The notes below the pieces were generated by a model. It did no database searches. It worked only from the letters and a program-made list of their open reading frames with translations, and was not told the DNA's origin. Of a DNA stretch of 64,000 nucleotides, positions 10,801-18,897 are shown piece by piece. The position numbers and the translations under genes were made by a program. The first letter of the stretch is position 1; each line of letters begins with the position of its first letter. Source of the DNA: Daphnia carinata. Taxonomy: Eukaryota; Arthropoda; Branchiopoda; Diplostraca; Daphniidae. Location: NCBI RefSeq assembly GCF_022539665.2, contig NC_081331.1, forward strand, positions 8,091,534-8,155,533. The letters run 5' to 3'.

Positions 10801-11821
10801 TTTCCTGCACTTTATCCTCCAGTATCTTTCTTTGGTGGTTCGTAACTCGATAGGGTCGTTGCCGGATAGGGCCTCTTCCTTGGGTATCGATCGTATGCTT
10901 AATGAGATTAGTGCTCCCTAATTCCGAGTCTTTTGTTGCGAACAAGTCATGAAAGTCATTTAATAAACTTGAGAGCGGAGCTTGAAATTCAGCGTCGACT
11001 TCCGAAATTAAAACTAGCTCCCGTTTTTGTGTAGGCTTTTCCTCTGGTTGACATAAGGCAATCTTACCAATTACGTTATGAATTACTTCGATTTGGCCTA
11101 AGGTTGTATTCCTAGGAAGTATGACTTGACTTAACGAATGGTTTTCGACCATAATTTGATATTTCCCATCTTCCGATACAGTTCCAACAAATTCTTCAAT
11201 AAAAATACCGGCCGGCAAATCCTCTGCTGGGGTAAAAATAAATGTGCTATTAGGGGGGACATACGGAAATGAACCTGTCATTTGCGCTGCGATTACGAGC
11301 GCCGTCTGACGAACTAGCGTCGTCTTTTTGACCGTCGTAATTGCCATGTCTGGTGCCCTAGAGATGGCTGATCCCTGCTCATCCCTGGCTAAGTAAATAC
11401 GTTTGGCTTCTCCGTCAAGCCGAAACCCGTGTTTCTGGATTGCATCCCATCCAAGGATACAGTCTTCAGAAACACCATTTGTAACAATGAACTCTTGCCG
11501 TAAAACGGACTCTCCGTAACGTACGGGCAATGTAACTTTACCCAGCGTATGCAACTTGTTATCTCCCACATCGTATAAATCGAAATCAAGCTGACTGCAG
11601 GTTACTTGATTTCTCGAGGGAAGCTTTTGAAATATCCTCTCGTGAATTATGCTTCTAGACGCGCCTGTGTCAAATAATGCCTGTAAAGGGATCTGAAAAA
11701 TTTGTAATGGAATTCTGGGGGTCGATTCGTTTATTATTGTTGTTAATTTCGCAACTTGTCGGGATTTCAACTGAGGTACCCTATCAACTGACCCGAAGTT
11801 ACAGTTGATACTTATTGGTTT
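7847..11821 (-). CDS. pol: Pol polyprotein (protease, RT, RNase H, integrase) of the Gypsy element
   Basis: This is an open frame of about 1,320 codons, reached from gag by -1 frameshift at 11,818-11,824; no ATG is needed at its start. From N to C: aspartic protease with DTGASR (about residue 34 counting from 11,770); reverse transcriptase with YLDD (about residue 452) and WASPVVLVEKK; RNase H with FTDACDYGIGAVLSQ; integrase with an HHCC zinc module (about 820-860) and a DDE core starting in MDFLGP with SDRGTNFTS and ETERFNRTL. The C-terminal tail is long, acidic then basic (RPQRNRRKPIRYRD), with no chromodomain seen. The RT-RH-IN order is that of Ty3/Gypsy. No frameshift or stop interrupts it. 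Confidence 0.97.
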   Translation of the reverse strand, partial: KPISINCNFGSVDRVPQLKSRQVAKLTTIINESTPRIPLQIFQIPLQALFDTGASRSIIHERIFQKLPSRNQVTCSQLDFDLYDVGDNKLHTLGKVTLPVRYGESVLRQEFIVTNGVSEDCILGWDAIQKHGFRLDGEAKRIYLARDEQGSAISRAPDMAITTVKKTTLVRQTALVIAAQMTGSFPYVPPNSTFIFTPAEDLPAGIFIEEFVGTVSEDGKYQIMVENHSLSQVILPRNTTLGQIEVIHNVIGKIALCQPEEKPTQKRELVLISEVDAEFQAPLSSLLNDFHDLFATKDSELGSTNLIKHTIDTQGRGPIRQRPYRVTNHQRKILEDKVQEMMDANVIQYSHSPWASPVVLVEKKGGDVRFCVDYRKLNSITKKDSFPMPRIDETLDKLYGKKFFTTLDLASGYWQIQVNEPDIEKTAFVVENNLYEFKRMAFGLCNAPATFQRLMNYVLKDVLGHKALVYLDDVIIFSDTFDKHLKDIREIFTLLKTANLKLKLKKCQFVKRSVNYLGHVISTEGIKPDPGKIDKILNYKTPTSADEVRSFLGLAGYYRRFIPNFGSIAKPLTRLTHKDLSKRPFTWGDEEQVAFVKLRTSLVTPPVLAYPNFNEKFILFTDACDYGIGAVLSQMQNGQEHPIAYSSRQLTKAEMKYSTTEKEALAVVDAIKHFRHYLLDKPFEIISDHRPLQWLKNQKDNNGRLGRWAILLAATNYELKYRPGRVHQNADCLSRLKIASIQTGKDIKLICEKQQEDDLCIAIKNYLEEGEPDEIFTLSKPEWVKEIEYFEVIEGILYRRELPSQSNKRNDTHHQLVLPLSLRHLVLKELHDAPMGGHLAFYKTYMKVKNNYYWPNMRGDVKEYCRVCEVCIANTASPYRALLHPHEVAKAPFDVIGMDFLGPITPVSPNGNSYILVITDYFSRWVEAVALKDQTAQTTAECVYKTVIVRHGMPKAIISDRGTNFTSKLFRYFCKKLKIDQRLTTAYNPASNGETERFNRTLTSMLRKELKDGEHANWEEILDDVLFAYRSSVHSSTLDTPYYLLHGRDPNIPINEFLNASPKTFKSSSDYVGNLTERLRYSFQRVREESEKARKRQREQYNKRAKEKRYVIGDRVLLDIRVVKEGDSKKFTSKYKGPYRIVNVYSNNTVDIADNSYICQRTHVNRLKPLYETMLWKHEHCPPLETPLEFESRFRKSIATQTNVREHEHDVETARQQNTESEAVSEVVSDTYSANHQLVREDNVIGPSHLSFEGRLTSSDNCDVTNDAQHPMPLSENTPIYADSDSDLQQVEPKDDVTAALLHQEVTRRPQRNRRKPIRYRDEM

Positions 11822-11824
11822 CCC
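11759..11824 (-). promoter_or_regulatory. Programmed -1 ribosomal frameshift signal, gag-pol
   Basis: In gag phase the sense strand reads G GGA AAC (11,824-11,818), a canonical X XXY YYZ heptamer, two codons before the gag TAA (11,814-11,812). An 8-nt spacer follows, then the perfect 8-bp stem ATCAACTG/CAGTTGAT (11,809-11,802 with 11,790-11,783) around an 11-nt loop. Loop bases TCGGG can pair with CCCGA at 11,763-11,759, giving a possible H-type pseudoknot. The pol frame lies in -1, as predicted. The same cassette recurs at 62,421-62,487. Confidence 0.8.
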
Positions 11825-14610
11825 TGATGCTGAGGGGGACCCGGAATATTAGGCCTACTGGCCCTATACTTGGGACAATTGTTTGATTTATGGCCGATCT
11901 CACGGCAAGAATAGCAAATTGGGGGCTGTGCTTGTTCCAACATATACCGTTGAAATTTACGGCACTCCGATTGTGTGTGACCCCGAAACCCACAATAGTT
12001 GCAAGTTATTACATTCTCAATAGGCCCATTGTTCGGATTATGACCAGATTTTGGCGAAGATGGCATATAATTTGTAGGCCTATTTTGGTTCTTATCCCCT
12101 TGATACGGGTGGGTGTTACTCTTAGGGAAAGGTGGAGGGTTTGTCTTCCAGTTCCTTTCCCGATTACCGTTGCCTGTTTGAAATGATACCCTTTTTTTAT
12201 ATGGGGCACCCGCCGAAGAAGAAACATTATCCTTCTTATTAATTTGGAGTTGTTTGACCGCCTGACTGAGCTCGCGCAGCGCGTCTTTAATTTCATCCTT
12301 CTCCGATTTCGGAGTGTCTACGATCTTGTTCCCTTGACGTATATTCGCGACGGCCTGATTGACTATTGCTTTCTGATCGATTAACATCTGCTTAATCTCA
12401 TGCAATTCTGTATTTTCTGCACCTTTCGACTCGTCGATCGCCCTAACAAACTCATGTTTTTCACGGTCAGATTCGAGTGCTTCCAAGCGAACAGCATAAA
12501 CGCGTGTCGTTGCAACCAGTGCGTTAAAGTCGCCAAATTCTTTGTACTTAACTTTCGCCTGTAACTTGGAATCCAAGCCTTCGATAAATTTCTGCATGAG
12601 AATAATTGAAAAGGAACGCTCGATATGGCCTACAGGATACGCTTTTTTAAAGATTTCCTGAAGACGATGAGCATAATCAATTATTTTTTCTCCCGGTTTC
12701 CGTTTAGCCTTATTAAATTTCTTAATATACAAGTCAACGTTTTCGTCCCCGTGAAAGTGATCAAGTAAAGCTTCTTTAATAGACGTATAGTCATGAGGAT
12801 GATCTTTGACAATATTTTGCACTACGGAAAAAGCCTTATCAGTCATTTTTGCTCGCAACATCTGAATAACCTTCTCCTCTGACCATCCTGACCCCTCAAT
12901 TACGCTTTCAAAGGATTCGATCCAGGAATCAAAACGAGAAATTGGACTCCCTGAAAAAGAAGGAAGCAGTTGTAAGCGCGCGAAGGTATGTTGGGTAGTC
13001 TGAAGATCGTTCAAGTCGTTGACCGTGGCTGTCCGTGATGGGGATGAAGAACTAGCCATGTTTGGATTAAATGAAGGGAAATTTATTGTTCTTCGTTGTG
13101 GATTCGGAGGGAGTTCTGGAATGCCACTCGAAATTGCCTGATGCCCTCTGGTATCTCTTCCGGTCGTCTGGAGGGTTGGATGTGAGGAACGATTCGATTG
13201 ATTGATCGTCTGCAACGTTGGCGTCTGCTGTGTGTCCGCCGTTCTTGCGAGGTTGTTTCCGACAGCGGCGATGTGTGTTGGGCCGGTGTGGCTTGTAGTT
13301 GGGTAATGTTCGTTTGTATGCACAACAGCGCTTGTTTCAATCGTATTTCCGTTTGCGTGATTAGTGGTTTGATGTTGTTGGCCTCCTGTGCGTTGACTGG
13401 GTTGTTGGCTTCCGGAAAATTGTTCAGTTTGTCCAAGAGAAGTTGAATTTCTGGTTGCAGCACCTCCAAATTGTTGATTAAGTTTAGTTTTTCCAGGTAC
13501 GACGCTAGGTTGTTCACTTCCTTCAAGAATGCTCGTTGTGATGCCAGTAAGATTTCTTCCAGATGGATTGATATGTCGCTCACTACGGTGATTATCTCCA
13601 CGTATCTGCCGTCCTCGTCGGTGGTTTCGATATCTTTTCTCGGAACGAACCCGAAAATTCTTCCCGCTCTCGTTGGTGTGATCTTTTGCAGATCGATGAG
13701 ATTGTAGATTTGACCGTGTAGACAAGTCAAAACCTGTCTCGCGTGCCGGGTGAAAATCCCCTTGAGCTCCGTCACAACCTCCCCTGTCTGCTTCTTCGTC
13801 TTCTTCGGTATCGGTCCACTGACTTTCACTTCCAGAATGGATGTCAGGTACGTCAGGAGAATCCTCGGTTGTTTCCAATTCGTCTGCGTCGGCTGTTCCA
13901 CGTGGTAATTCCTCTGGACGTCGAGCATCAACTGGACAAGGTGATCCCAGATTTTCGGGTCGCTTGACTGAAAATCCTTCTCCCTCTCCTTGAGGCTTTG
14001 GAGGGTTAGTAATAGGAACGGCAGCTGGCTTTTCGGTGACTGAAAGATGCTGTTTCCGTTCTTTTTGACTTCTTGCAAAAGATGCTTGAGACTCACGTTG
14101 AGCTGTTCTTCCATTGGCTGCTCTCTTTTCCGAAAAGAAATTCGAAACGGCAATCGAGAAAGATTTGGTGGGAGAAGTTTGCTGGGAAACGGACCTTCGT
14201 TTTGGCGAAAGATGTCCTACAATTCTGTCTAAAAGGGAGGGTGACTTCGTAAAAGTCGAGGTTTTCTCTGTGCGCTGGACCTGAGGTTTGCGAGCGTTCG
14301 GTATGTCTAGACCAGGTACCGACTCGTATGCGGAATTTGATCTTAACTTCCTCTTCTGAGAGCTATCAGGAATCGCCCTTGGTTTTAAAACAGGGGAAGC
14401 GGACTTTTTAATAGCGTTTGTTTTCCTATTGGAAGTCTTACACCCCGTAAACTTATCAGCAACGGCAGACTTAGCAGTGGGTAATGCTTCAAAATTGATA
14501 GCTCTCGCTACGGATTCGTCAATAGGTGTAGTGGCCTCAACAGAAATGTTAGTAGCGGCAACAGGCGTTCGAGAAAGTTTAGGCCTACTGTGGAAAATAT
14601 TATCAGTCAT
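11812..14610 (-). CDS. gag: Gag polyprotein of the Gypsy element
   Basis: This 932-residue protein starts 34 bp inside the 5' LTR. The N-terminal ~540 residues are low-complexity (Ser, Thr, Gln, His, Arg). They are followed by a capsid-like domain (motifs PSFSGSPISRFDSW and LLDHFHGDENVD, then the basic KAKRKPGEKI), a coiled region, and two CCHC zinc knuckles near the C-terminus (CNYCGFRGHTQSEC and CYSCREIGHKSNNC) for RNA packaging. The disordered N-terminal half overlaps a second ORF in the +1 frame (13,083-14,114). Gag ends 6 nt after the slippery heptamer. Homologous gag sequence with the same order is seen at 59,637-62,433 and, decayed, at 29.3-33.6 kb. Confidence 0.93.
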   Translation of the reverse strand: MTDNIFHSRPKLSRTPVAATNISVEATTPIDESVARAINFEALPTAKSAVADKFTGCKTSNRKTNAIKKSASPVLKPRAIPDSSQKRKLRSNSAYESVPGLDIPNARKPQVQRTEKTSTFTKSPSLLDRIVGHLSPKRRSVSQQTSPTKSFSIAVSNFFSEKRAANGRTAQRESQASFARSQKERKQHLSVTEKPAAVPITNPPKPQGEGEGFSVKRPENLGSPCPVDARRPEELPRGTADADELETTEDSPDVPDIHSGSESQWTDTEEDEEADRGGCDGAQGDFHPARETGFDLSTRSNLQSHRSAKDHTNESGKNFRVRSEKRYRNHRRGRQIRGDNHRSERHINPSGRNLTGITTSILEGSEQPSVVPGKTKLNQQFGGAATRNSTSLGQTEQFSGSQQPSQRTGGQQHQTTNHANGNTIETSAVVHTNEHYPTTSHTGPTHIAAVGNNLARTADTQQTPTLQTINQSNRSSHPTLQTTGRDTRGHQAISSGIPELPPNPQRRTINFPSFNPNMASSSSPSRTATVNDLNDLQTTQHTFARLQLLPSFSGSPISRFDSWIESFESVIEGSGWSEEKVIQMLRAKMTDKAFSVVQNIVKDHPHDYTSIKEALLDHFHGDENVDLYIKKFNKAKRKPGEKIIDYAHRLQEIFKKAYPVGHIERSFSIILMQKFIEGLDSKLQAKVKYKEFGDFNALVATTRVYAVRLEALESDREKHEFVRAIDESKGAENTELHEIKQMLIDQKAIVNQAVANIRQGNKIVDTPKSEKDEIKDALRELSQAVKQLQINKKDNVSSSAGAPYKKRVSFQTGNGNRERNWKTNPPPFPKSNTHPYQGDKNQNRPTNYMPSSPKSGHNPNNGPIENVITCNYCGFRGHTQSECRKFQRYMLEQAQPPICYSCREIGHKSNNCPKYRASRPNIPGPPQHQGNQ
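13083..14114 (-). CDS. Overprinted ORF inside gag (+1 frame), unknown helical protein
   Basis: A ~343-residue ORF starts at the ATG 14,114 (an in-frame ATG also exists at 14,153) and ends at 13,083, wholly inside gag in the +1 frame. The second family copy has an ORF in the same relative frame at 60,133-61,233 with the ATG at the aligned place, and a third decayed copy has the aligned ATG at 33,408. Protein similarity is clear: SQLPFLLLTL vs SQLPSLLLTL; LKEREKDFQSSDP vs LKERELDFQSTNP; the shared LNNF, SPLSE and LRIH. In the central and 3' parts of the overlap this frame looks better conserved than the gag frame, which there is disordered. Predicted content is largely helical with a basic, Arg-rich patch near the end. 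Function and mode of translation are unknown; several ATGs precede it, so simple leaky scanning is unlikely. Confidence 0.7.
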   Translation of the reverse strand: MEEQLNVSLKHLLQEVKKNGNSIFQSPKSQLPFLLLTLQSLKEREKDFQSSDPKIWDHLVQLMLDVQRNYHVEQPTQTNWKQPRILLTYLTSILEVKVSGPIPKKTKKQTGEVVTELKGIFTRHARQVLTCLHGQIYNLIDLQKITPTRAGRIFGFVPRKDIETTDEDGRYVEIITVVSDISIHLEEILLASQRAFLKEVNNLASYLEKLNLINNLEVLQPEIQLLLDKLNNFPEANNPVNAQEANNIKPLITQTEIRLKQALLCIQTNITQLQATPAQHTSPLSETTSQERRTHSRRQRCRRSINRIVPHIQPSRRPEEIPEGIRQFRVAFQNSLRIHNEEQ

Positions 14611-14623
14611 TGTGGGTGAGTCC

Positions 14624-14641
14624 GAGAAATCGCTGCCACCA
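14624..14641 (-). promoter_or_regulatory. Candidate tRNA primer-binding site
   Basis: Three bases after the 5' LTR end, the element's sense strand begins TGGTGGCAGCG. A primer-binding site should start TGG (complement of tRNA CCA). The same TGGTGGCAGCG occurs three bases after the LTR end of the second copy (59,606-59,616), while the bases after it differ. I could not assign the tRNA. Confidence 0.6.
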
Positions 14642-14644
14642 TTA

Positions 14645-15481
14645 TGTAAAGCATCTTCCTTGTGGGAAGATGGACTTTACGAATTTAAGACAATAAAGAA
14701 TAAAAATAATAAAATAATAAATGAATAAAAGAATGATAGAACTCAGAGGCGTTGTACCCACAATGACGACTATATTTGTCTTAGTTAAGCATAAAAGTAC
14801 AAGAGGTTTCGAATAAAAGAACAAGAGAAACATACGAAATAAAAGGGAAACTGAAAGTGTAACGGGATAACTGTAGTGTGAGCTTACCGCAATAGCACGG
14901 GCAGAATAAGAGAGCAGATGTAAGCTGAAGACGAGTTGTAACACAACTCGTCGGCACGTTGGTAACACAAGTTGTAAGAATTGACTCTCACTTGGGCACG
15001 AGACCAAGATCAATTCTCAAACACAATATTGAAACAAAAGGAGGCACGAGCTGAATATGAACTTGACCGTAAGAGTCAGATACTCGTCGGTAACTCTCTT
15101 TCTTCAGGTCTTGAGTTCATCAAGAAACTTCGCATATTGGGCAATGATAAATTGCTGCGCAATTATTAGTCATCAATACATGGAATTGGATATGGCGAGA
15201 TGATGGTGCAATAATGAGTCATACTTGTTTCCGCCAATCAAACGTGTTGTTATAAGCGGCTTTGTGCCGATGAAATATGATATAGCATAAAGCAGGTGTT
15301 TATATAGGTCAAGTTGCTGCGCATATTGATGGTGCAATATGGAAATGGCGCAGTTATAAGAATTACGCAGTTATGGAATTGCGCAACTATATTGTGCAAT
15401 TAATATGAATTAAATGGATATAATAATAAGCATACATAGACAAGAATATAAACGTATAAAGTATTTATTGACTTCGTTACA
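14645..15481 (-). repeat. 5' LTR of the Gypsy element
   Basis: This 837-bp copy looks identical to 3,146-3,982. It carries the promoter for the element: a TATA-like box (complement near 15,300) and, upstream of it in element sense, a cluster of TTGCGCAA-type palindromes (about 15,330-15,405). A perfect hairpin (10-bp arms GACGAGTTGT, loop AAC) lies at 14,930-14,952. The immediate right flank is AGTG, matching the left flank. Confidence 0.95.
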
Positions 15482-15518
15482 AGTGAATAAATTTATTTTA
15501 ACGTATCTCTTTCGATAG

Positions 15519-15973
15519 GGAAAAGGCAAAAAAACTGTGGGAAAAACGAGAATCAGAGTGGGGAAGCGGAAAGATTAGCTCGCAAGAAGTTAATGGAAGA
15601 AGTGATAACGATCCAGAAAAAAACAGGCAAGGCACCTATCTTTGTATGAACAATTTCAACCGCCCGTTCTACATAGTTCAAATTTCTTTAGATTGACGAA
15701 AGACTGCTTGTAGCATGGCAAGAAAGAGAGCGACTTTTACTTGATCGGGAAGAACTTATTCGCTCGCTCGAGAGCTACCATAATCAAATGAAGATGAGGG
15801 AGATGGAAACCAAAAATACACAAATTCAAACGAAAGTGCAGCTGTTGGCCCAAATTGATCAAAAACAGCGTAGTGAAGAAGAATTATTTAGGCTAGAAGA
15901 GCAAAAACGCAAACACCAAGAAACCAATGGAAGTAGCCCACAACCAAAAACATTGGAATATTGCAATGGATAA
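15519..15973 (+). pseudogene. Trichoplein-like coiled-coil gene, 3' part
   Basis: Two exons (15,519-15,626 and 15,692-15,973) continue the protein of 2,462-3,109; the acceptor ending at 15,518 restores phase with the donor at 3,110. Motifs AKKLWEKRESEW and ARKKLMEEV correspond to the conserved C-terminal part of trichoplein, followed by ERERLLLDREELIRSLE and a Glu/Lys/Gln-rich tail ending in TAA. One extra G near 15,560 and one extra A in the 7-A run at 15,617-15,623 break the frame, and the intron has a GC donor. The insertion itself need not have killed the gene, since it lies in an intron, but this copy carries independent damage. Confidence 0.7.
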
Positions 15974-17086
15974 ACTTGAACTTTAATATTACAAATACTT
16001 CATTCTTTTCTAAATTCGAAGCATTTTTCATGTTTTTCTCTTCTATCGATAATACTCTTGGTGTAGTTTTTAAAATGTACTAGTCCGCAAAAATGGTATC
16101 TTAAAAAATTTACTGTATCTCTTATCGGAACTCATCGTGCTCCATGGATAGACAAAGTACCAACGGAAGCATTAGGAGTACGCTCCGTTTCTCGATGCTT
16201 TTTAAAATGATTTTCCAGTAAGTGCTACATCCTCCAAGGAAGATTTTTTTTTTTCATCAACTAGAAGAAATTCCGGCCCAGCATGTACCTGTCCCTGAAT
16301 TCCCAAATCGGCCGCCAGTGAAGACAAGAAGCGGACGAATTTCCCGTCTCCCCATTATCCTCGAAGTTTTTGATCTGAATTAATAGTTTTGATGGTTGAT
16401 ATTGATTTTGCGTCATCTGTTTTCGGAATTCACTATTCGATTGTTTTGTTTTTTTTTTTATTTATTTATTTTTTTTTGTTGTTGTTTTTTTTTTTTTTTT
16501 TTTGTTTTGTTTTGTTTTCCGCTAATTTAAATAGCGCTTTGCTCCAACCACCCATAGTTTCCCCCATCCGTGAGCTATTTTGTTTAGTTGTGTTGATCTT
16601 GATTTTGAACTCACACCCAGATGTAGGAATCGAATGCATGAGAAGGGAATGGTAAGGTTTATGTGTTGAACGGGTTGGGTATAGCTTAGGTATAAGTTTA
16701 GTTTAGTTTATCAGATTTTGTTTTTTTCGTTTGAGCGAGTAAGATTGTGGCAGGAACCTTTATTTTGTGTGGAATTTGTTATGATTGTTCAGTGCCTTTT
16801 AGCACGGGTGAAATTATTGTGGTGTTATGTATTGTTTATTATGTATGTGAATCGTGAAAAGTCACAGGCCAGGAAAGGCCGAATGTTGCGGGGTACCACA
16901 GATACCCCGCTGACATTACGACAAGTCCCTTTTCCCCCTGCTAGATGTCACGTCTGGTGACACCCCTTTTCTCTTACCCTCACCATCTCTCGAGCGGACA
17001 CTGTGGTTAAGACTGTGAAACTGGGAACATCGCTTTTGTTGCTGAGATATTTTTTGTAATACGGGTGCCGTGCTAGGCTCCATCGT
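15974..17086. other. Intergenic, T-rich; short retroelement tail
   Basis: Mostly AT-rich, with T-runs at 16,440-16,520. On the plus strand about 16,260-16,375 can be read as a short Pro/Arg stretch with PPVKTRSGRISRLP, like the C-terminal tail of some LTR-element integrases. It is too short to classify. Nothing else is recognised. Confidence 0.3.
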
Positions 17087-17745
17087 GTGAAAAAGAACTA
17101 TAGTCTGAATAAAAGAGGCTTGTGGGCCTTTATCCTGCAACAATATGCAGATGTTAGAAGCCATCTTGGCCATTACGGCGTAGTTTTGTGGGAAGAAGAC
17201 AACAATTTCTATCGCATTCAGATAACCAAGGAGATGGTGAATGACGCAGAAATTCACTTCGTCGATTACGGAAATCTTCTTGAGGTGCCCCGATGCCAAA
17301 TCCTTGCTCCCCTTGAAGGTTTGACGCGCTTCCGCCATCCTCCTTTCGGCATACATTGCAGGCTAGAGGGTGATGTGGCCTTGTCCGTCTCGGAATGGAA
17401 AGAGGCCATCTTGGATAAGTCGGTTGTGGTTACTATGGGAAAGTGTGAAAATGGAATTTATTCCGTCACATTGACAAATGATCCCTGCAATTATGAAATT
17501 GCCAAAATGGTTTCAAAAAAGGTTATCCCGACATGGAAGGTGTCAAACAATAGTGAGTTCTTCGTTTTTTTTATTGATTCACCGACTGTTGTTTATTTCA
17601 TTATTTCCTTTTCAGCACCAGCGGTCAGTGTACGCAGCGATTCGTCGCCAGCTGCTCCTCAAGCAGTGCCCCCAGCGGAGCCGAGCGAAGATCGACGAAG
17701 GAGAAACAAAGATACTAAGGCCTCGGGAATCGGAGATAGGCTGAT
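17087..17745 (+). pseudogene. tudor gene piece: extended Tudor domain, displaced
   Basis: On the plus strand a Tudor core reads FYRIQITKEM, then EIHFVDYGNLLEVPR and HCRLEGD, the usual methyl-arginine-binding fold of germ-plasm scaffold proteins that bind PIWI proteins. An intron begins with GTGAGT at about 17,552. The segment 17,144-17,205 is repeated in inverse at 21,496-21,557, where it ends the minus-strand tudor piece. Read through that shared 62 bp, the minus-strand piece would continue into this domain, so the domain appears cut off from its N-terminal half by a rearrangement. Around 17,710-17,745 it meets the next piece, which runs the other way. Confidence 0.65.
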
Positions 17746-18651
17746 ATCGTAGGGGAAAGCTACGGGCTCTTCCACGGCAATCAAATCGAGAACGTTGGTG
17801 TCCCCGATGAAAAGCGATTCCACAAATTGCACGCCGTTATTATCCGTTCCCAATGATGCCCAGAGCATTTGCTCCAACTGGGAACAAATGTCGTTGAATT
17901 TTTCTGCAGTCGCTTCCGAACATTCCACAGACAAATCTCCCTGGATAGCCATGACCGGAATGTTTAAGAATTTCTCAGGTAAATTGAGTATATCTTCCTG
18001 TGAGACGCGGAGAGTATCACCGTAATCGATGAACCGAACTTCTGTAAAGTCTTTGAAAATGCTGATGATCTCGGCGCGGTACCATGCGCCGTACATGTAG
18101 TGATGCACTCCATAAATCTGATGGATAAAACGTTGCCCTATATACTACATGTAATTCTTCGATGGATGGTCGATGCAAGTACGAGTTACACAGCTGTTCA
18201 ATCAAGTCGACGCCATCGGTGGAGAAGAGGCGAACGTTCAGGGTTCCATCGATCACGTTCGCGCAGTGTACGGTGAAGGCTTCCGATTCGACAATGACAG
18301 TTTCAAAAGCCAGTGAAACTTCTTCTGTGAAAGCTTCTGCTCCAACTACACTGCATTTATAAGCAGCGGCAGGTTGGTGAGACACATCCACTAGTAGCCG
18401 TCGCAAATCGCTGATGTTTACTGCGCAACTGTTGCCGTAATCCACGTAATGAACAGTGGCAGTGTCCCCGTCAACAGATTCGACAGTAGCGCGATACCAG
18501 CAACCATCGTCGGCGAAGAACGCCAGGCAAGGCTTACCGACGGAGGCCGTATAATCTTTGCAGTTGGTGAACTCGGGATCAAGAACCAAAACGTCAATAC
18601 GTTCCGAGATGCCAAAGATCGATTTCGGTTCTAATTGAACCCAGAACTCAG
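17720..18651 (-). pseudogene. tudor gene piece: two Tudor domains, chimeric
   Basis: Minus strand. The first part (18,651-18,140) is an extended Tudor domain: FWVQLEPKSIFGISER, CLAFFADDGCWYRATV, ATVHYVDYGNSCAVN. Then at about 18,139 the sequence jumps, without a plausible intron, into a second Tudor core (GAWYRAEIISIF, EVRFIDYGDTL), and the reading frame shifts there. The second part continues to NGVQFVESLFIGDTNV. Positions 17,834-18,651 form one arm of an 818-bp inverted repeat. At the first codons this copy has CAA where the other arm has TAA. Confidence 0.65.
17834..18651 (-). repeat. Inverted repeat arm 1 (818 bp) of the tudor locus
   Basis: Pairs with 20,678-21,495 in reverse complement (coordinates sum to 39,329 along the whole arm). 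Only a few substitutions were seen, including one CAA/TAA difference and one V/E difference. The spacer is about 2.0 kb. Confidence 0.9.
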
Positions 18652-18660
18652 CTTCTCTGC

Positions 18661-18895
18661 TTATAAATGCAGTGTAGTTGGAGCAGAAGCTTTCACAGAA
18701 GAAGTTTCACTGGCTTTTGAAACTGTCATTGTCGAATCGGAAGCCTTCACCGTACACTGCGCGAACGTGATCGATGGAACCCTGAACGTTCGCCTCTTCT
18801 CCACCGATGGCGTCGACTTGATTGAACAGCTATGTAACTCGTACTTGCATCGACCATCCATCGAAGAATTACATGTGGTATATAGGGCAACGTTA
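18661..18895 (+). repeat. Third, partial inverted copy of the tudor segment (235 bp)
   Basis: Reverse complement of 18,128-18,362 (coordinates sum to 37,023), and in the same orientation as part of 20,678-21,495. It reads AYKCSVVGAEAFTEEVS. The spacer to its inverse partner is about 300 bp, so the DNA could form a foldback. Confidence 0.85.
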
Positions 18896-18897
18896 CG

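Larger units (their letters stand above)
3146..15481 (-). mobile_element. Complete env-bearing Gypsy (Ty3) retrovirus-like element
   Basis: A 12,336-bp element on the minus strand is bounded by two 837-bp direct LTRs (TG...CA) that look identical by eye, flanked by a 4-bp target duplication AGTG (3,142-3,145 and 15,482-15,485). Order along the element: LTR, primer-binding site, gag with an overlapping ORF, pol in the -1 frame, an accessory ORF, a 1.4-kb non-coding stretch with A-tracts, env, LTR. All major ORFs are open. Identical LTRs and intact ORFs indicate a recent insertion. It sits antisense in an intron of the trichoplein-like gene. A second copy of the family lies at 59.5-64 kb and decayed relatives lie at 27-34 kb. 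Carrying env makes it errantivirus-like in layout. Confidence 0.95.

Noticed and set aside
12009-12296. Another alternate-frame ORF in gag (95 residues), with a counterpart at 61,889-62,236
   Set aside because: It lies over a well-conserved basic gag region, so similarity in the shifted frame is expected. The aligned start is not shared and the two proteins are weakly alike. It served as a control for the stronger overprinted ORF.
18162-18362. 66-residue ORFs on the strand opposite the Tudor pieces (also at 18,661 and 20,967)
   Set aside because: Antisense shadows multiplied by the repeat structure.
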